From assembly GCF_900101105.1 (NCBI RefSeq), contig NZ_FNGA01000001.1, positions 434,001 to 498,000 of the forward strand: DNA of 64,000 nt, in the 5' to 3' direction. Below, in pieces: positions 53,169 through 62,532 of this stretch (positions are counted from its first letter, which is position 1; each line of letters starts with the position of its first letter). The notes beneath the pieces were generated by a model. The model made no database searches, was not told the origin of the DNA, and saw nothing but the letters and a program-made list of their open reading frames with translations. Source of the stretch: Maridesulfovibrio ferrireducens. GTDB taxonomy: Bacteria; Desulfobacterota; Desulfovibrionia; Desulfovibrionales; Desulfovibrionaceae. The position numbers and the translations under genes were made by a program.

Positions 53169-54278
53169 ATGAGTAAGCTCCTATTGGTTCTTCTGACAGC
53201 ACTAACCTCGCTTTGCATGTCCCTGCCGGCGTATGCAGGAACAAGAACTATCACCGACATGGCCGGGCGCACCGTTGAAATTCCTGACAAAGTTGATCGG
53301 GTTCTCTGCTCAGGGCCGGGATGCTTGCGCTATCTTACTTATCTTCAGGGACAAGATCTTATTGTCGGAGTCGACAGCATTGAAAAAAGGAAAAGCAGAT
53401 TTGATTCGCGTCCATACGCAATGGCTAATCCGCAGTTTAAAGATCAACCGCTCTTCGGCGAATTCAGGGGGCACGACAATCCTGAACTGATTCTATCCCT
53501 TGAACCGCAACCACAGGTTATTTTCAAAACATTTAAAGGAATGGGCTTCGATCCTGACAAATTGCAGGAAAAAACCGGAATTCCGGTGATCTGTCTGACA
53601 TACAGCAGCATCGCAACCAAAAGGCAGTTGATCTACAACTCACTCAAACTTATGGGTGATGTTGTCGGCAAATCTGAAAGAGCTGAAAAAGTCTGTAATT
53701 TCATCGAAAAAAACATCAATGATCTGGAAAAGAGAACTGCGAACGTCCCTGAATCACAGCGCAAATCCTGCTACATAGGCGGAATTGCAAAAAAAGGGCC
53801 TCACGGTTTTCAATCCACTGAACCGGCCTATCCTCCTTTTCTCTTCGTTAATGCTAAAAACGTAGCCTGTCCGCCGAAAGAACAGGGCAAACCATTGCAA
53901 CATGCAAATGTTTCAAAAGAACAGATTGTAGCGTGGAATCCTGAAATTTTATTTATGGACATCTCAACCTGCCAGCTTGGCGATGAAGCAAGCGCCATTA
54001 ATGAACTTAAAACTGATCCAGTTTACAAGAGCCTTGATGCCGTAATTAATGATCAAGTTTATACAGTTCTGCCTTATAACTGGTATTCGCGGAATTACGG
54101 TTCAATAATCGCAGATGCTTTTTATGTAGGTAAAGTTTTGTACCCTGAAAAATTTGCGGACATTGATCCTAAAGCTAAAGCCGATGAAATATACAGTTTC
54201 ATGGTCGGAAAGCCTGTATTTAATGAGATGGATAATGCCTTTAAAGAAAAAGCATTCGACAAGCTGGTTTTGAGGTAG
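53169..54278 (+). CDS. periplasmic substrate-binding protein of a FecBCD-type ABC transporter
   Basis: The 369-residue protein has a signal peptide (cleavage near AYA-GT) and a class III binding-protein fold with TDMAGRTVEIPDKVDRVLC at the start. It would deliver an iron chelate, cobalamin, molybdate or other metal complex. Unusually, the start of the mature domain contains CSGPGCLRYL, and the C-terminal half CPPKEQGKPLQH, so metal ligands differ from ferrichrome binders. The ATG at 53169, six bases after a GTG, fits the AGAGG site. Permease and ATPase follow. Confidence 0.88.
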   Translation: MSKLLLVLLTALTSLCMSLPAYAGTRTITDMAGRTVEIPDKVDRVLCSGPGCLRYLTYLQGQDLIVGVDSIEKRKSRFDSRPYAMANPQFKDQPLFGEFRGHDNPELILSLEPQPQVIFKTFKGMGFDPDKLQEKTGIPVICLTYSSIATKRQLIYNSLKLMGDVVGKSERAEKVCNFIEKNINDLEKRTANVPESQRKSCYIGGIAKKGPHGFQSTEPAYPPFLFVNAKNVACPPKEQGKPLQHANVSKEQIVAWNPEILFMDISTCQLGDEASAINELKTDPVYKSLDAVINDQVYTVLPYNWYSRNYGSIIADAFYVGKVLYPEKFADIDPKAKADEIYSFMVGKPVFNEMDNAFKEKAFDKLVLR

Positions 54279-54281
54279 TCA

Positions 54282-55349
54282 ATGCACTTTAATGACGGAC
54301 AAATCCCGCCGGAGTATGCAAAACATATTAGGCGCAAGTCTTTATTCATTGTCGCAGGATTTATTATCACTGCGATAGTATTTACTTCGTCCATCGGAAT
54401 GGGACCTGTTTCTATCTCATTTTCGGAAACGCTTCGTACTCTGTTTGGAGAAACTATATCCAAACGATTCGATCTCATAATATGGAATATCAGACTGCCC
54501 CAAGCCCTCACAGCAATTGCTGCCGGGGCGGGGCTTTCTGTTTCCGGCGCAGTAATGCAGGCAATTCTCCGAAATCCTCTCGGCTCACCGTTCACCTTGG
54601 GGATTTCACATGCGGCAGCTTTCGGTGCCGCTGTTTCTGTCATGATCCTCGACTTTGGGACCATGGCCAGCTCAAACGTCGGCGCAGTGACTATTAACAG
54701 CCCTTATTTAACGACAGCAGTTGCATTCTCTTTCAGCCTGATTGCCACCTTTGCGATCATTGCAATATCGCGGCTTCGTCGGGCTACGCCGGAAGTAATG
54801 GTTCTCACAGGGGTTGCCTTGGGAGCGTTGTTCACAGCTGGAACCATGTTTCTACAATACTTTGCAGATGACGTTCAACTGGCAGCCATGGTTTTCTGGA
54901 CTTTCGGAGACGTTGCCAGAGCAACATGGACTGAACTTGGAATAATAAGCGTAGTAACTTTCATTGCCTATATCTGGTTCACCCTGAACCGCTGGAATTT
55001 CAATGCCATTGAAGCTGGCGACGAAACAGCAAAAGGTCTGGGTGTAAAGGTCGAACGTATAAGACTTACAGGAATGCTGCTCGCCTCGCTTGTGACTTCC
55101 GTAATAGTTTCATTTCTGGGAATTATCGGATTTGTAGGGCTAGTCTGTCCGCACATGGTCAGGCGTATGATCGGTGATGATTATAGATTTCTGCTTCCGG
55201 GGTCATGTCTGCTCGGAGCCGCCCTGCTCTTAACAGCGGACACAGCCGCACGTCTTATGCTCGCACCAAACGTACTGCCTGTGTCGGTACTGACAGCATT
55301 CCTAGGAGCTCCGGTCTTTATCTGGCTGATAATAAGGGGAAATAAATGA
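54282..55349 (+). CDS. FecCD-type ABC transporter permease
   Basis: The 355-residue membrane protein has about ten helices and the FecCD signatures RLPQALTAIAAGAGLSVSGA, MQAILRNPLGSPFTLG, GFVGLVCPHMVRR and DTAARL. It forms a homodimer channel with the ATPase next to it. Its gene starts three bases after the binding protein gene and overlaps the ATPase gene by four bases, so the three are one translation-coupled operon. Confidence 0.93.
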   Translation: MHFNDGQIPPEYAKHIRRKSLFIVAGFIITAIVFTSSIGMGPVSISFSETLRTLFGETISKRFDLIIWNIRLPQALTAIAAGAGLSVSGAVMQAILRNPLGSPFTLGISHAAAFGAAVSVMILDFGTMASSNVGAVTINSPYLTTAVAFSFSLIATFAIIAISRLRRATPEVMVLTGVALGALFTAGTMFLQYFADDVQLAAMVFWTFGDVARATWTELGIISVVTFIAYIWFTLNRWNFNAIEAGDETAKGLGVKVERIRLTGMLLASLVTSVIVSFLGIIGFVGLVCPHMVRRMIGDDYRFLLPGSCLLGAALLLTADTAARLMLAPNVLPVSVLTAFLGAPVFIWLIIRGNK

Positions 55350-56179
55350 TAAACCTCAAAGTAAACGGCCTTAATTTCAACTACAACGGAACTTCGATTC
55401 TTGAAGGAATTAATTTTTCCGTAGATAAGGGTGAACTTCTTGCCATTCTCGGTCCCAACGGAGCTGGAAAAACAACCTTACTCAAATGTCTGAACGCCAT
55501 CCACAAGCCCGAACAGGGCTGTGTTCTCGTTAAAGAACGGGATGTTTTCAAACTCAGTTCAGACGACATCGCAAAACTGCTGGGATATGTCCCGCAAAGG
55601 GTTGAACCAGCACGACTAAGTGTCTTCGATGCGGTCCTTATGGGGCGCAAACCACATATTAAATGGCGGGTCCGCGACCACGACATCTGCATTGTGGATG
55701 CGGCATTAAAACGACTTTCTTTATGCCATCTATCGTTGAGATATATCGATCAATTAAGCGGCGGAGAACTGCAAAAAGTCAGCATTGCGAGAGCCCTTGT
55801 TCAGGAGCCGGAAGTTCTTTTGCTGGATGAACCCACCAGCAGTCTTGATCTTAAAAACCAATTGGAAATTCTGCGGACCGTCAGGGGGGTTGTGAAAGGG
55901 CACATGGTTTCAGCCATCATGACCATGCACGACCTGAATACAGCACTCCGCTACGCCGACAAATTCATTTTTCTCAAAGACGGAACAATTTACGGATGCG
56001 GCGCAACTGAATGTGTCACACCGGAAATGATCGAAGCGGTATATGGAGTGCCTGTTGAAATTGAAATCAGAAACGGATGTCCCGTTATTCATCCCATTGA
56101 AGATTTAAACGCAATTGACCACAGCCATACGCACAGCCACGACCATGTACACGCAACAGCCTCAATTCATAACCAATAG
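55346..56179 (+). CDS. ABC transporter ATP-binding protein with His-rich tail
   Basis: The 277-residue ATPase has Walker A GPNGAGKTT, signature LSGGELQKV, Walker B VLLLDEPTSSLD and the switch histidine in TMHDLNT. The C-terminus past the normal domain ends in a histidine-rich tail (HSHTHSHDHVH), a likely transition-metal site. This suggests the transporter deals with Ni, Zn, Co or a metal chelate rather than ferric siderophores alone. It starts within the last codon of the permease gene. Confidence 0.92.
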   Translation: MINLKVNGLNFNYNGTSILEGINFSVDKGELLAILGPNGAGKTTLLKCLNAIHKPEQGCVLVKERDVFKLSSDDIAKLLGYVPQRVEPARLSVFDAVLMGRKPHIKWRVRDHDICIVDAALKRLSLCHLSLRYIDQLSGGELQKVSIARALVQEPEVLLLDEPTSSLDLKNQLEILRTVRGVVKGHMVSAIMTMHDLNTALRYADKFIFLKDGTIYGCGATECVTPEMIEAVYGVPVEIEIRNGCPVIHPIEDLNAIDHSHTHSHDHVHATASIHNQ

Positions 56180-56188
56180 GAACTACAA

Positions 56189-56800
56189 ATGAATAATTTT
56201 TTCAGCCCCGAAACAATTAAAAGAGTTATAGAATTCCACGGTCATCAGTGCCCCGGACTGGCTGTAGGTATTCGTGCATCAGAACTGTGTTTAAACAAAC
56301 TGGGACATAACAAGGATTCCTCGCTTGTAGCCATTTGTGAAACAGATATGTGCGGAGTGGATGCAATCCAGTTTCTCACCGGATGCTCAGTAGGAAAAGG
56401 CAACCTGCTCTTTAAAGATCACGGGAAAATGGTTTTTACATTTTTCAGACGCGAAGACGGGGAAGGGTTTAGAGCATTGCTGAATCCCGACTTTTTGGAA
56501 AAAAACAGAGCGAAAATGAACAGACTGATGGAGGTCTCTTCCAATGGTACGGCAACAGACGAAGAAGAAAAACAATGTACAGCTGTTCGGTCTGAAGTCG
56601 AAACCCAGTATTTGGAAGCAGATCTTGAAGAAATGTTCATTCTAGATAAACCGCAAATAAACATGCCCCGCCCTGCCCAAATTCTGCAATCTCTTAACTG
56701 TGAAATTTGCGGTGAAAAACTGATGGAATCACGCTCAAGAAGATTCTCAGGGCAGACACTGTGCATCCCCTGCTTTACTAAAGTTGAACAGAAAATCTGA
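56189..56800 (+). CDS. FmdE-family protein with C-terminal zinc ribbon
   Basis: The 203-residue protein belongs to the FmdE family, once seen as subunit E of tungsten/molybdenum formylmethanofuran dehydrogenase. N-terminal marks are EFHGHQCPGLAVG and the cysteines in CETDMCGVDA and GCSVGKGN. The C-terminal part is a zinc ribbon (CEICG and CIPC). No formylmethanofuran dehydrogenase exists in the window; the family is often found with metal-chelate transporters, so a role in Mo, W or Ni handling is inferred. It follows the ATPase by nine bases. Confidence 0.88.
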   Translation: MNNFFSPETIKRVIEFHGHQCPGLAVGIRASELCLNKLGHNKDSSLVAICETDMCGVDAIQFLTGCSVGKGNLLFKDHGKMVFTFFRREDGEGFRALLNPDFLEKNRAKMNRLMEVSSNGTATDEEEKQCTAVRSEVETQYLEADLEEMFILDKPQINMPRPAQILQSLNCEICGEKLMESRSRRFSGQTLCIPCFTKVEQKI

Positions 56801-56808
56801 TCTACCAC

Positions 56809-56854
56809 TTGACCCTCATAATAGAGATAGCGCATATAATATAGTATATCTCTA
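56809..56854 (+). promoter_or_regulatory. promoter with inverted repeat upstream of the solute-binding protein
   Basis: TAGAGATA (56822-56829) and TATCTCTA (56847-56854) are perfect inverted 8-mers enclosing a TATAAT (56835-56840). TTGACC (56809-56814) is 17 bases before GCATAT and 20 before TATAAT, so the exact -10 is unclear. Confidence 0.5.
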
Positions 56855-56867
56855 ATGAGGAGTCTTT

Positions 56868-57611
56868 ATGAAAATTTCAACATTTTTGATATTCATAATC
56901 CTGATATTTGCTTCTCCCTGCACGGCGACAGCTCAGCCTGCTAAAATAACTCTGGCGACACACAACCTGTGTCCCTATGGTTGCTACGATGAAAACGGGG
57001 TATTTGATGGATGCGCTGTAAGGGTAGTCAAGTATGCCTTCAACAAAATGAATATCAAACTGAATATTGTTGTAGTTCCGTGGATCAGGGCGCAACGTTT
57101 AGCTAGGGACGGGAAAGTTGACGGTTTTTTCGCAGCCTCTAAGAGTGAAGACCGTGACCAATATGGAGTGCAGTCCGCCATTATCGCTGAACAAAGATGG
57201 AACTGGTATATGCTTCAGGAAAATCCATTGGACCCAGCTTCTGAACACTTCAAAAAAAGAGCTACAGTCGCCAGTTTTCGGGGATCAAACATGCTCAAAT
57301 GGCTTAATACCAACAACTACAATGCCACATCATCCCCCCCCACCACAGAGCTTCTACTCAATATGCTTTTGCTTAAACGCTTTGATGCCATGCTTGCAAA
57401 CGATATGGTTATGACTGATAAAATCTTAAAACATAATATTCATAACCGCTTAAAAATTATAACTCTTTTAAGCAAGCCTCTAGGTGTTTATTTTTCTAAA
57501 AATTTCATAAATGAAAACCCGTATTTTCTGAATCAATTCAATAAACATGTTGAAAAATACATGAAGGATCACCCTCTCCCTCTGAATATCTACGCCTGCC
57601 CTTTGCTCTAA
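56868..57611 (+). CDS. periplasmic solute-binding protein, family 3-like
   Basis: The 247-residue protein has a signal peptide (residues 1-23, ATA-QP) and the pattern of small amino-acid type binding proteins: ITLATHNLCPYGCYDENGVFDGCAV, VPWIRAQRLARDGKVDGFFA and VASFRGSNML. No permease or ATPase is next to it. Such lone proteins in Desulfovibrio may act as sensors or shared binders. GAGGAG lies before the ATG. The paired cysteines near the N-terminus (CPYGC, GC) are unusual for the family. Confidence 0.8.
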   Translation: MKISTFLIFIILIFASPCTATAQPAKITLATHNLCPYGCYDENGVFDGCAVRVVKYAFNKMNIKLNIVVVPWIRAQRLARDGKVDGFFAASKSEDRDQYGVQSAIIAEQRWNWYMLQENPLDPASEHFKKRATVASFRGSNMLKWLNTNNYNATSSPPTTELLLNMLLLKRFDAMLANDMVMTDKILKHNIHNRLKIITLLSKPLGVYFSKNFINENPYFLNQFNKHVEKYMKDHPLPLNIYACPLL

Positions 57612-57638
57612 TGATTAATATTGCCACGGCAATCAGCA

Positions 57639-57677
57639 CAAAGCCTCCTGATATAAAAGTATCAAGAGGCTTTGTTA
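57639..57677. terminator. bidirectional hairpin between the binding protein and the RND operon
   Basis: CAAAGCCTCCTGATA (57639-57653) pairs with 57660-57674 with one mismatch and a 6-base loop. The T run is short on both strands. Confidence 0.6.
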
Positions 57678-57687
57678 TATACTGAAG

Positions 57688-60600
57688 TTATACAGGATTT
57701 TTTATTTTATAAAATACAGCATAAAGCACAGGAACTACGAGCAACGTAAGCACTGTTGCAAATGCAAGCCCCGACATAATCGTCACTGCCATTGCCGAGA
57801 AGAAAGCATCTGTTACAAGAGGCAGCATACCGAGAATGGTAGTAACTGCCGCCATTGCGACAGGCCGGATACGGCTTACACACGAATCGACAACGGCCAT
57901 GTAGGGTTCCTTGCCTTCCTTGAGCTCAATATTGACCTGATCAAGCAATACAACCGCATTCTTAATGAGCATACCGGACAGACTCAAAAATCCGAGAAGA
58001 GCCATGAATCCGAAAGGCTCTCCCGTGAGAAGTAATCCCACGGTAACACCGATGATAGACAACGGAACGGTCAGCCAGATAATAAGCGGAATCCGCAAAC
58101 AGTTGAAAAGCATTATGGTTACAAGAACCATAATTGCAAAAGGTAAAGGCAGACACCCACCTAAACTGGCTTGAGCGTCGGTCGAATCCTCATACTCTCC
58201 GCCCCATTCCATAGTATATCCGGCAGGGATTTTAATGGATTCAATTTGCGGTCTCAGCTCATTAAATAAAACCGAAGGCAACCCTGAAACAGGCTCACAG
58301 GAAGCAGTAACCGTCAACATCCTATTTCTTGTTTTAAGCATTCCGTATTGCATTTCAGTGGCAAAGCCTGAAACAATCTCTTCAACCGGAATCATACGCC
58401 CAGCGACAGGACTGAAGACCTGCACATCACCGATCTGCTCAACATTCAGCCGCTCATTTTCAGGAGGCCGCATGACAATCGGTAACAACTTATCCCCTTC
58501 TCTGTAGACTCCGGCTCTTGCCCCGGAAAAGAACATATTCATAGCCCTTGCAAGGTCAGGGCGGGTAATCCCGGCAATTTTAGCCTGAGCTTCCATGATC
58601 ACCGGAGTGAGGACTTTTACTTCCTGTCTCCAGTTATCTCTTATGGATTCAGCCTTGCCGGATTTAAGCATTACCTGCTGAGCTTCACGTGAAAGATCAC
58701 GAAGAATTTTCGTATCCGGTCCGCTGAAACGAACTTCGAACGAAGCTTCTCTCCCCGGTCCGAGTTTAAATTTCTTAAACTTCGCTTCTGCTTGCGGATA
58801 CAAGGCGTTAACCTCTTCTTTGTACTTGGTCATCACCTCGTCAACCGTACTATAATCTTTCACTTCGACTAAAATCATTCCATACGAAGAATTCGACTTT
58901 TCTGGGGCATAAGTAAGAATAAACCTAGGCGCACCTTCTCCTATAAAAGAGGTGATATTCTTAACTCGTTTATCCTTTTTAATGAAACGCTCAATCTCAG
59001 CAATATCATCACGAGTTGCCCTTACATCTGTGCCTTGCGGTAACCAGTAGTGTATAAAAAAGCGTGGCTGAGTAGAATCAGGAAAGAAACTCTGCTTCAC
59101 GAAACCGAACCCGTAAATGGACGCAACCAGCATCCCGCCAAGAACAAGCAAGGTGAAAGCTCTACGCCTTAGACAAAACTCTAATACTTTTTTATATACC
59201 CGGAAGATGAAACCTTTATAAAGATCTCCGCCTTCGCTGACCTTCGGTTTCAAAAACATTTCGCAAAGCAACGGGGTAATGGTTACCGCCGTAATCCAGC
59301 TCATCATCAGAGAAATCAGCAGAACTACGAACAAAGATCTACAAAATTCCCCAACACTGTCCTGACTCATACCTATTCCGGCAAAAGCCAGCACGGCTAT
59401 GACTGTCGCTCCAAGTAAAGGCCATTTATTCTGCTCCACTACATCAACAGCTGACTGAATTCTACGGCCACCCTTTTGATAACGAATCAGGATACCTTCG
59501 ATAATAACGATAGCGTTATCTACAAGCATCCCCAAAGCGATGATAAGCGCCCCGAGCGAAATACGCTCCAAAGCGACCCCCGCCATCTGAATAAAAATAA
59601 ATGACCCGCAAATTGTTATCAGCAGAACAGCTCCTATAAGAAGCCCGCTCTGCATTCCCATAAACAAAAGAAGTACAATGATAACAATCACTACAGCTTC
59701 GCCAAGATTAAGAACAAATGAATTTACAGCGTCCTCAACCCTTTTCGGCTGGAAATAAATATTTTCGACATTTATGCCGATCGGAGTTTCACTCTTTAAC
59801 TCTTCAAGCTTAAGGTCTACCGCTTTCCCGAGATCAACCACATTACTTGAAGGAATCATCGAAATACCCAGAGCAATCGAAGATTTCCCGTTGAAATGCA
59901 TTATCCGTGACGGCGGGTCCTGATAACCTCTATGAATGGTGGCTACGTCTTTCAGAGGAACAAGCATTCCACCTTTCACGTCCCGTATAAATAAATCTCC
60001 CAGACTTTCTACAGACTCGATCCCGCCTGTCGGAGCTATTTCAATATACTCCCTTCCAACCCGTACATTACCAGCTTTAACAACCAGATTCCGCTCAGAA
60101 AGCATTTTGTAGACAGATTCCAGAGACAGCCCGAGTTGAGCCATTCTAGCCCGCGAGATCTCAACAAAAACCGTTTCCTGCCGATCTCCCCAGATGGAAA
60201 CCTTTGCCACATTATCTACCAGCAGCAATTGTTTACGCAAGTAACTGACATAGTCCTGAAGATCCTGCTGAGAATAGCCGTCACCTGAAACCGAAAGCAA
60301 AATTCCGTAAACGTCACTGAAATCATCAATAACAAACGAAGGCCCGGCTCCCGGAGGGAGAGCTCTCTGTGCATCATTCACCTTTCTCCGCAACTCATCC
60401 CAGACCTGCGGCAAGGTGTTCTTGTCGTACTTCTCTGCAACTTCAACCGTAACAATGGACTGCCCGCGATTGTTAATAGAGGTAACTTCTTTGAGCTGTT
60501 TTAGCTGCTGAGCCGCACTCTCAATAACATCCGTTACTTCATCTGCAACTTCCGCCGGAGTCGCTCCCGGATAATTAGTTATAACCAACGCTTGTTTAAT

Positions 60601-60723
60601 GGTGAATTCTGGATCTTCCAATCTGGACATATTCAGAAAAGCCATAATCCCGCCGAGCAAAAGAACCAGAGTCAAAACTATTGAAACAGTCTTCTTTTCA
60701 ATTGTATATCTTGCCAGACTCAT
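57688..60723 (-). CDS. RND efflux pump, inner-membrane transporter (HAE family)
   Basis: The 1011-residue protein is an AcrB-like proton-driven pump. The N-terminus ARYTIEKKTVSIVLTLVLLL, YPGATPAEVADEVTD, the central helix set with GMLVDNAIVI (the conserved aspartate relay region) and the C-terminal helices with GFLSLSGMLIKNAVVL are typical. It has two large periplasmic loops. The stop of the upstream adaptor gene overlaps its start by four bases. No outer-membrane channel gene is adjacent, so an unlinked TolC must serve it. Confidence 0.94.
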   Translation of the reverse strand: MSLARYTIEKKTVSIVLTLVLLLGGIMAFLNMSRLEDPEFTIKQALVITNYPGATPAEVADEVTDVIESAAQQLKQLKEVTSINNRGQSIVTVEVAEKYDKNTLPQVWDELRRKVNDAQRALPPGAGPSFVIDDFSDVYGILLSVSGDGYSQQDLQDYVSYLRKQLLLVDNVAKVSIWGDRQETVFVEISRARMAQLGLSLESVYKMLSERNLVVKAGNVRVGREYIEIAPTGGIESVESLGDLFIRDVKGGMLVPLKDVATIHRGYQDPPSRIMHFNGKSSIALGISMIPSSNVVDLGKAVDLKLEELKSETPIGINVENIYFQPKRVEDAVNSFVLNLGEAVVIVIIVLLLFMGMQSGLLIGAVLLITICGSFIFIQMAGVALERISLGALIIALGMLVDNAIVIIEGILIRYQKGGRRIQSAVDVVEQNKWPLLGATVIAVLAFAGIGMSQDSVGEFCRSLFVVLLISLMMSWITAVTITPLLCEMFLKPKVSEGGDLYKGFIFRVYKKVLEFCLRRRAFTLLVLGGMLVASIYGFGFVKQSFFPDSTQPRFFIHYWLPQGTDVRATRDDIAEIERFIKKDKRVKNITSFIGEGAPRFILTYAPEKSNSSYGMILVEVKDYSTVDEVMTKYKEEVNALYPQAEAKFKKFKLGPGREASFEVRFSGPDTKILRDLSREAQQVMLKSGKAESIRDNWRQEVKVLTPVIMEAQAKIAGITRPDLARAMNMFFSGARAGVYREGDKLLPIVMRPPENERLNVEQIGDVQVFSPVAGRMIPVEEIVSGFATEMQYGMLKTRNRMLTVTASCEPVSGLPSVLFNELRPQIESIKIPAGYTMEWGGEYEDSTDAQASLGGCLPLPFAIMVLVTIMLFNCLRIPLIIWLTVPLSIIGVTVGLLLTGEPFGFMALLGFLSLSGMLIKNAVVLLDQVNIELKEGKEPYMAVVDSCVSRIRPVAMAAVTTILGMLPLVTDAFFSAMAVTIMSGLAFATVLTLLVVPVLYAVFYKIKNPV

Positions 60724-61829
60724 CCTCTACTCCCGATTCTACCCTTGAGCACCTTAACTTTCTGACCTTCATACAAATATTTTACACCGGAAACGACTAC
60801 GATTTCACCGGGGTTGATTCCCTTGTGAACTTCAAACATATCTTTAAATATTCTTCCGACTTCAATCTCACGCTTCTGAACATCTCCATTATGGAATATC
60901 CAGACATACGTTTTCTCCCCGGGAGCCCCTGAAACAGCGGAAATGGGAATAGCCACGGACTTAACTCCGTCAGCTTCGGGCATACTAGCCACAACTTCAG
61001 CAGTCATACCGGGATGAATTGAAACGCCGTCAGGGTTTTCCATATTCAGTGTAACTTCATAGGTTTGTGTTTGAGGATTAGCCTTGGTCTGAAATTCTTT
61101 TACCTGCAACTTAAAGGTTTCATCCTGATATGATTCAAATCTGGCTAAAGCCTTTACATTCTCAATAGTCTTACCGCTGAATGCCCTGACCCATACGGCT
61201 TCAGGAATATCAATCACCACATCCAGAGTCGAAAGATCTTCGAGTTGAACAATAGGCTCTTTGGCTTGAATATACTCGTGATTATCAACAGATTTATAAG
61301 CAATCGATCCGCTGAAAGGTGCTGTTAAAACGGTATATTGAAGATTCAGTTTCGCCCTCATAAGCTCCTGCAAAATTGAATTCATGCTGGCGCGGCTTGT
61401 TTCAAATGAACTTTGTGCTGAATCAAAAGAGGCTTGTGCAATGGTATCTGAAGCAAGAAGTTTACGATTCCGCTCATAATTCAATTTAGCTTCATTCAAT
61501 ATAGACCGTGCGCCGTTAAGTTTGGCCTGCAAATCAGCTACTGCGGCCTGAAAATCACGTTGATCAAGCATTGCAATTGCTTGTCCCTTTTTCACATAAT
61601 CGCCTTCTTTCACATTAAAACGAACAATCTGCCCGGGAACTCTGAACGCAAGGCCTACTTCTCGCACAGCTTTAACTTTCCCGGGAAAAGTACGCAGTTC
61701 AGGGCTTGTATTATTAGATATTTCCAAAACCCGAACAGGCCGGACAGGAAGTTCTTTTTTTACTTCTTCTTTACACCCCGGCAATAAAAACAACATCGCC
61801 AGCAAAGTAAATATCGTCATTTTACGCAT
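60720..61829 (-). CDS. RND efflux periplasmic adaptor lipoprotein
   Basis: The 369-residue membrane fusion protein has a lipoprotein signal with LLPGC (C19), a biotinyl-lipoyl-like hairpin with VKEGDYVKKGQAIAMLDQRD, a helical hairpin around 90-145, and the beta-barrel and membrane-proximal domains. It links the pump to an outer-membrane channel. AGAGG lies nine bases before the ATG. The promoter upstream contains a copy of the operator found before the TetR gene. Confidence 0.93.
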   Translation of the reverse strand: MRKMTIFTLLAMLFLLPGCKEEVKKELPVRPVRVLEISNNTSPELRTFPGKVKAVREVGLAFRVPGQIVRFNVKEGDYVKKGQAIAMLDQRDFQAAVADLQAKLNGARSILNEAKLNYERNRKLLASDTIAQASFDSAQSSFETSRASMNSILQELMRAKLNLQYTVLTAPFSGSIAYKSVDNHEYIQAKEPIVQLEDLSTLDVVIDIPEAVWVRAFSGKTIENVKALARFESYQDETFKLQVKEFQTKANPQTQTYEVTLNMENPDGVSIHPGMTAEVVASMPEADGVKSVAIPISAVSGAPGEKTYVWIFHNGDVQKREIEVGRIFKDMFEVHKGINPGEIVVVSGVKYLYEGQKVKVLKGRIGSRG

Positions 61830-61859
61830 GATTTTTTCCTCTATGAATGGGCTGAATTA

Positions 61860-61888
61860 ATCAATCAGTTGATTAGTTAGTGGGTAAA
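61860..61888 (-). promoter_or_regulatory. efflux operon promoter with TetR operator
   Basis: On the minus strand TTTACC (61888-61883), 17 bases, ATTGAT (61865-61860). The plus-strand sequence TCAATCAGTTGATTAG (61861-61876) covers the spacer and -10 and matches 62485-62500 at 14 of 16 positions. Confidence 0.6.
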
Positions 61889-61893
61889 AAAAA

Positions 61894-62475
61894 TTACTTC
61901 CAGAGTTCCGGTGTTCCCAGCCTTAAAATACTGGAAATGACACCTTTGTAAGTTTCCACCAATTCATCATTATCAATAAAAGTTCCGCCACCAAGCAGAT
62001 AATCTGAAAAAATAATCCCCATTACCGCTGTAAAGGTAATATCTCTTACTATTTCAGGATGTTTAACACTTGAACCCATTCTTGAAAGATGATTTGAAAA
62101 GTGTTCCCACCCTTTGGCCTGCAACGTATCTCTTAAATCCTGTAAATCAGGACTGTCATGATTAAGTTCTCTGAGTCCGACCAGATAAACATCCCGGTTT
62201 TTACGGGCATTATCTATAAATCTTCTTACATTGTTATCACACAATTCATAATGATCTGCCGACTCGTCCATGGACTTCTTAACAACAGCCAAAACCAAAT
62301 CGACAAAGGAAGAAAAAATCTCCCTGAGCAAACCGGTTTTACCTCCAAAGTAATAAGAAATCATAGCACTGTTGACCTCTGCCTCTCTGGCTATATCCCT
62401 GATTCCGACAGAGTTGAACGAACGCTCGGCGAACAACTTTGCGCCAGCGTTAAATATTTTCTCTTTCTTAGTCAT
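61894..62475 (-). CDS. TetR-family repressor of the adjacent efflux operon
   Basis: The 193-residue regulator has a TetR DNA-binding domain (residues 4-50: NSVGIRDIAREAEVNSAMISYYFGGKTGL) and a C-terminal domain resembling CecR/AcrR-type (DUF1956). The ATG at 62475 is chosen; a TTG at 62484 would add three residues. No ribosome site precedes either, and the promoter start point falls at about the ATG, so the message may be leaderless. Matching palindromes in its own promoter and in that of the adaptor-pump genes indicate local control of efflux and of itself. Confidence 0.88.
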   Translation of the reverse strand: MTKKEKIFNAGAKLFAERSFNSVGIRDIAREAEVNSAMISYYFGGKTGLLREIFSSFVDLVLAVVKKSMDESADHYELCDNNVRRFIDNARKNRDVYLVGLRELNHDSPDLQDLRDTLQAKGWEHFSNHLSRMGSSVKHPEIVRDITFTAVMGIIFSDYLLGGGTFIDNDELVETYKGVISSILRLGTPELWK

Positions 62476-62481
62476 GCGATT

Positions 62482-62510
62482 CAATTAATCGGTTGATTAA
62501 CTCTTGTCAA
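62482..62510 (-). promoter_or_regulatory. TetR gene promoter with operator
   Basis: On the minus strand TTGACA (62510-62505) is followed after 17 bases by a weak TAATTG (62487-62482). The 16-base palindrome TTAATCGGTTGATTAA (62485-62500) fills the spacer and touches the -10. Confidence 0.6.
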
Positions 62511-62532
62511 CCATCTATTAAAATCCTGAAAA

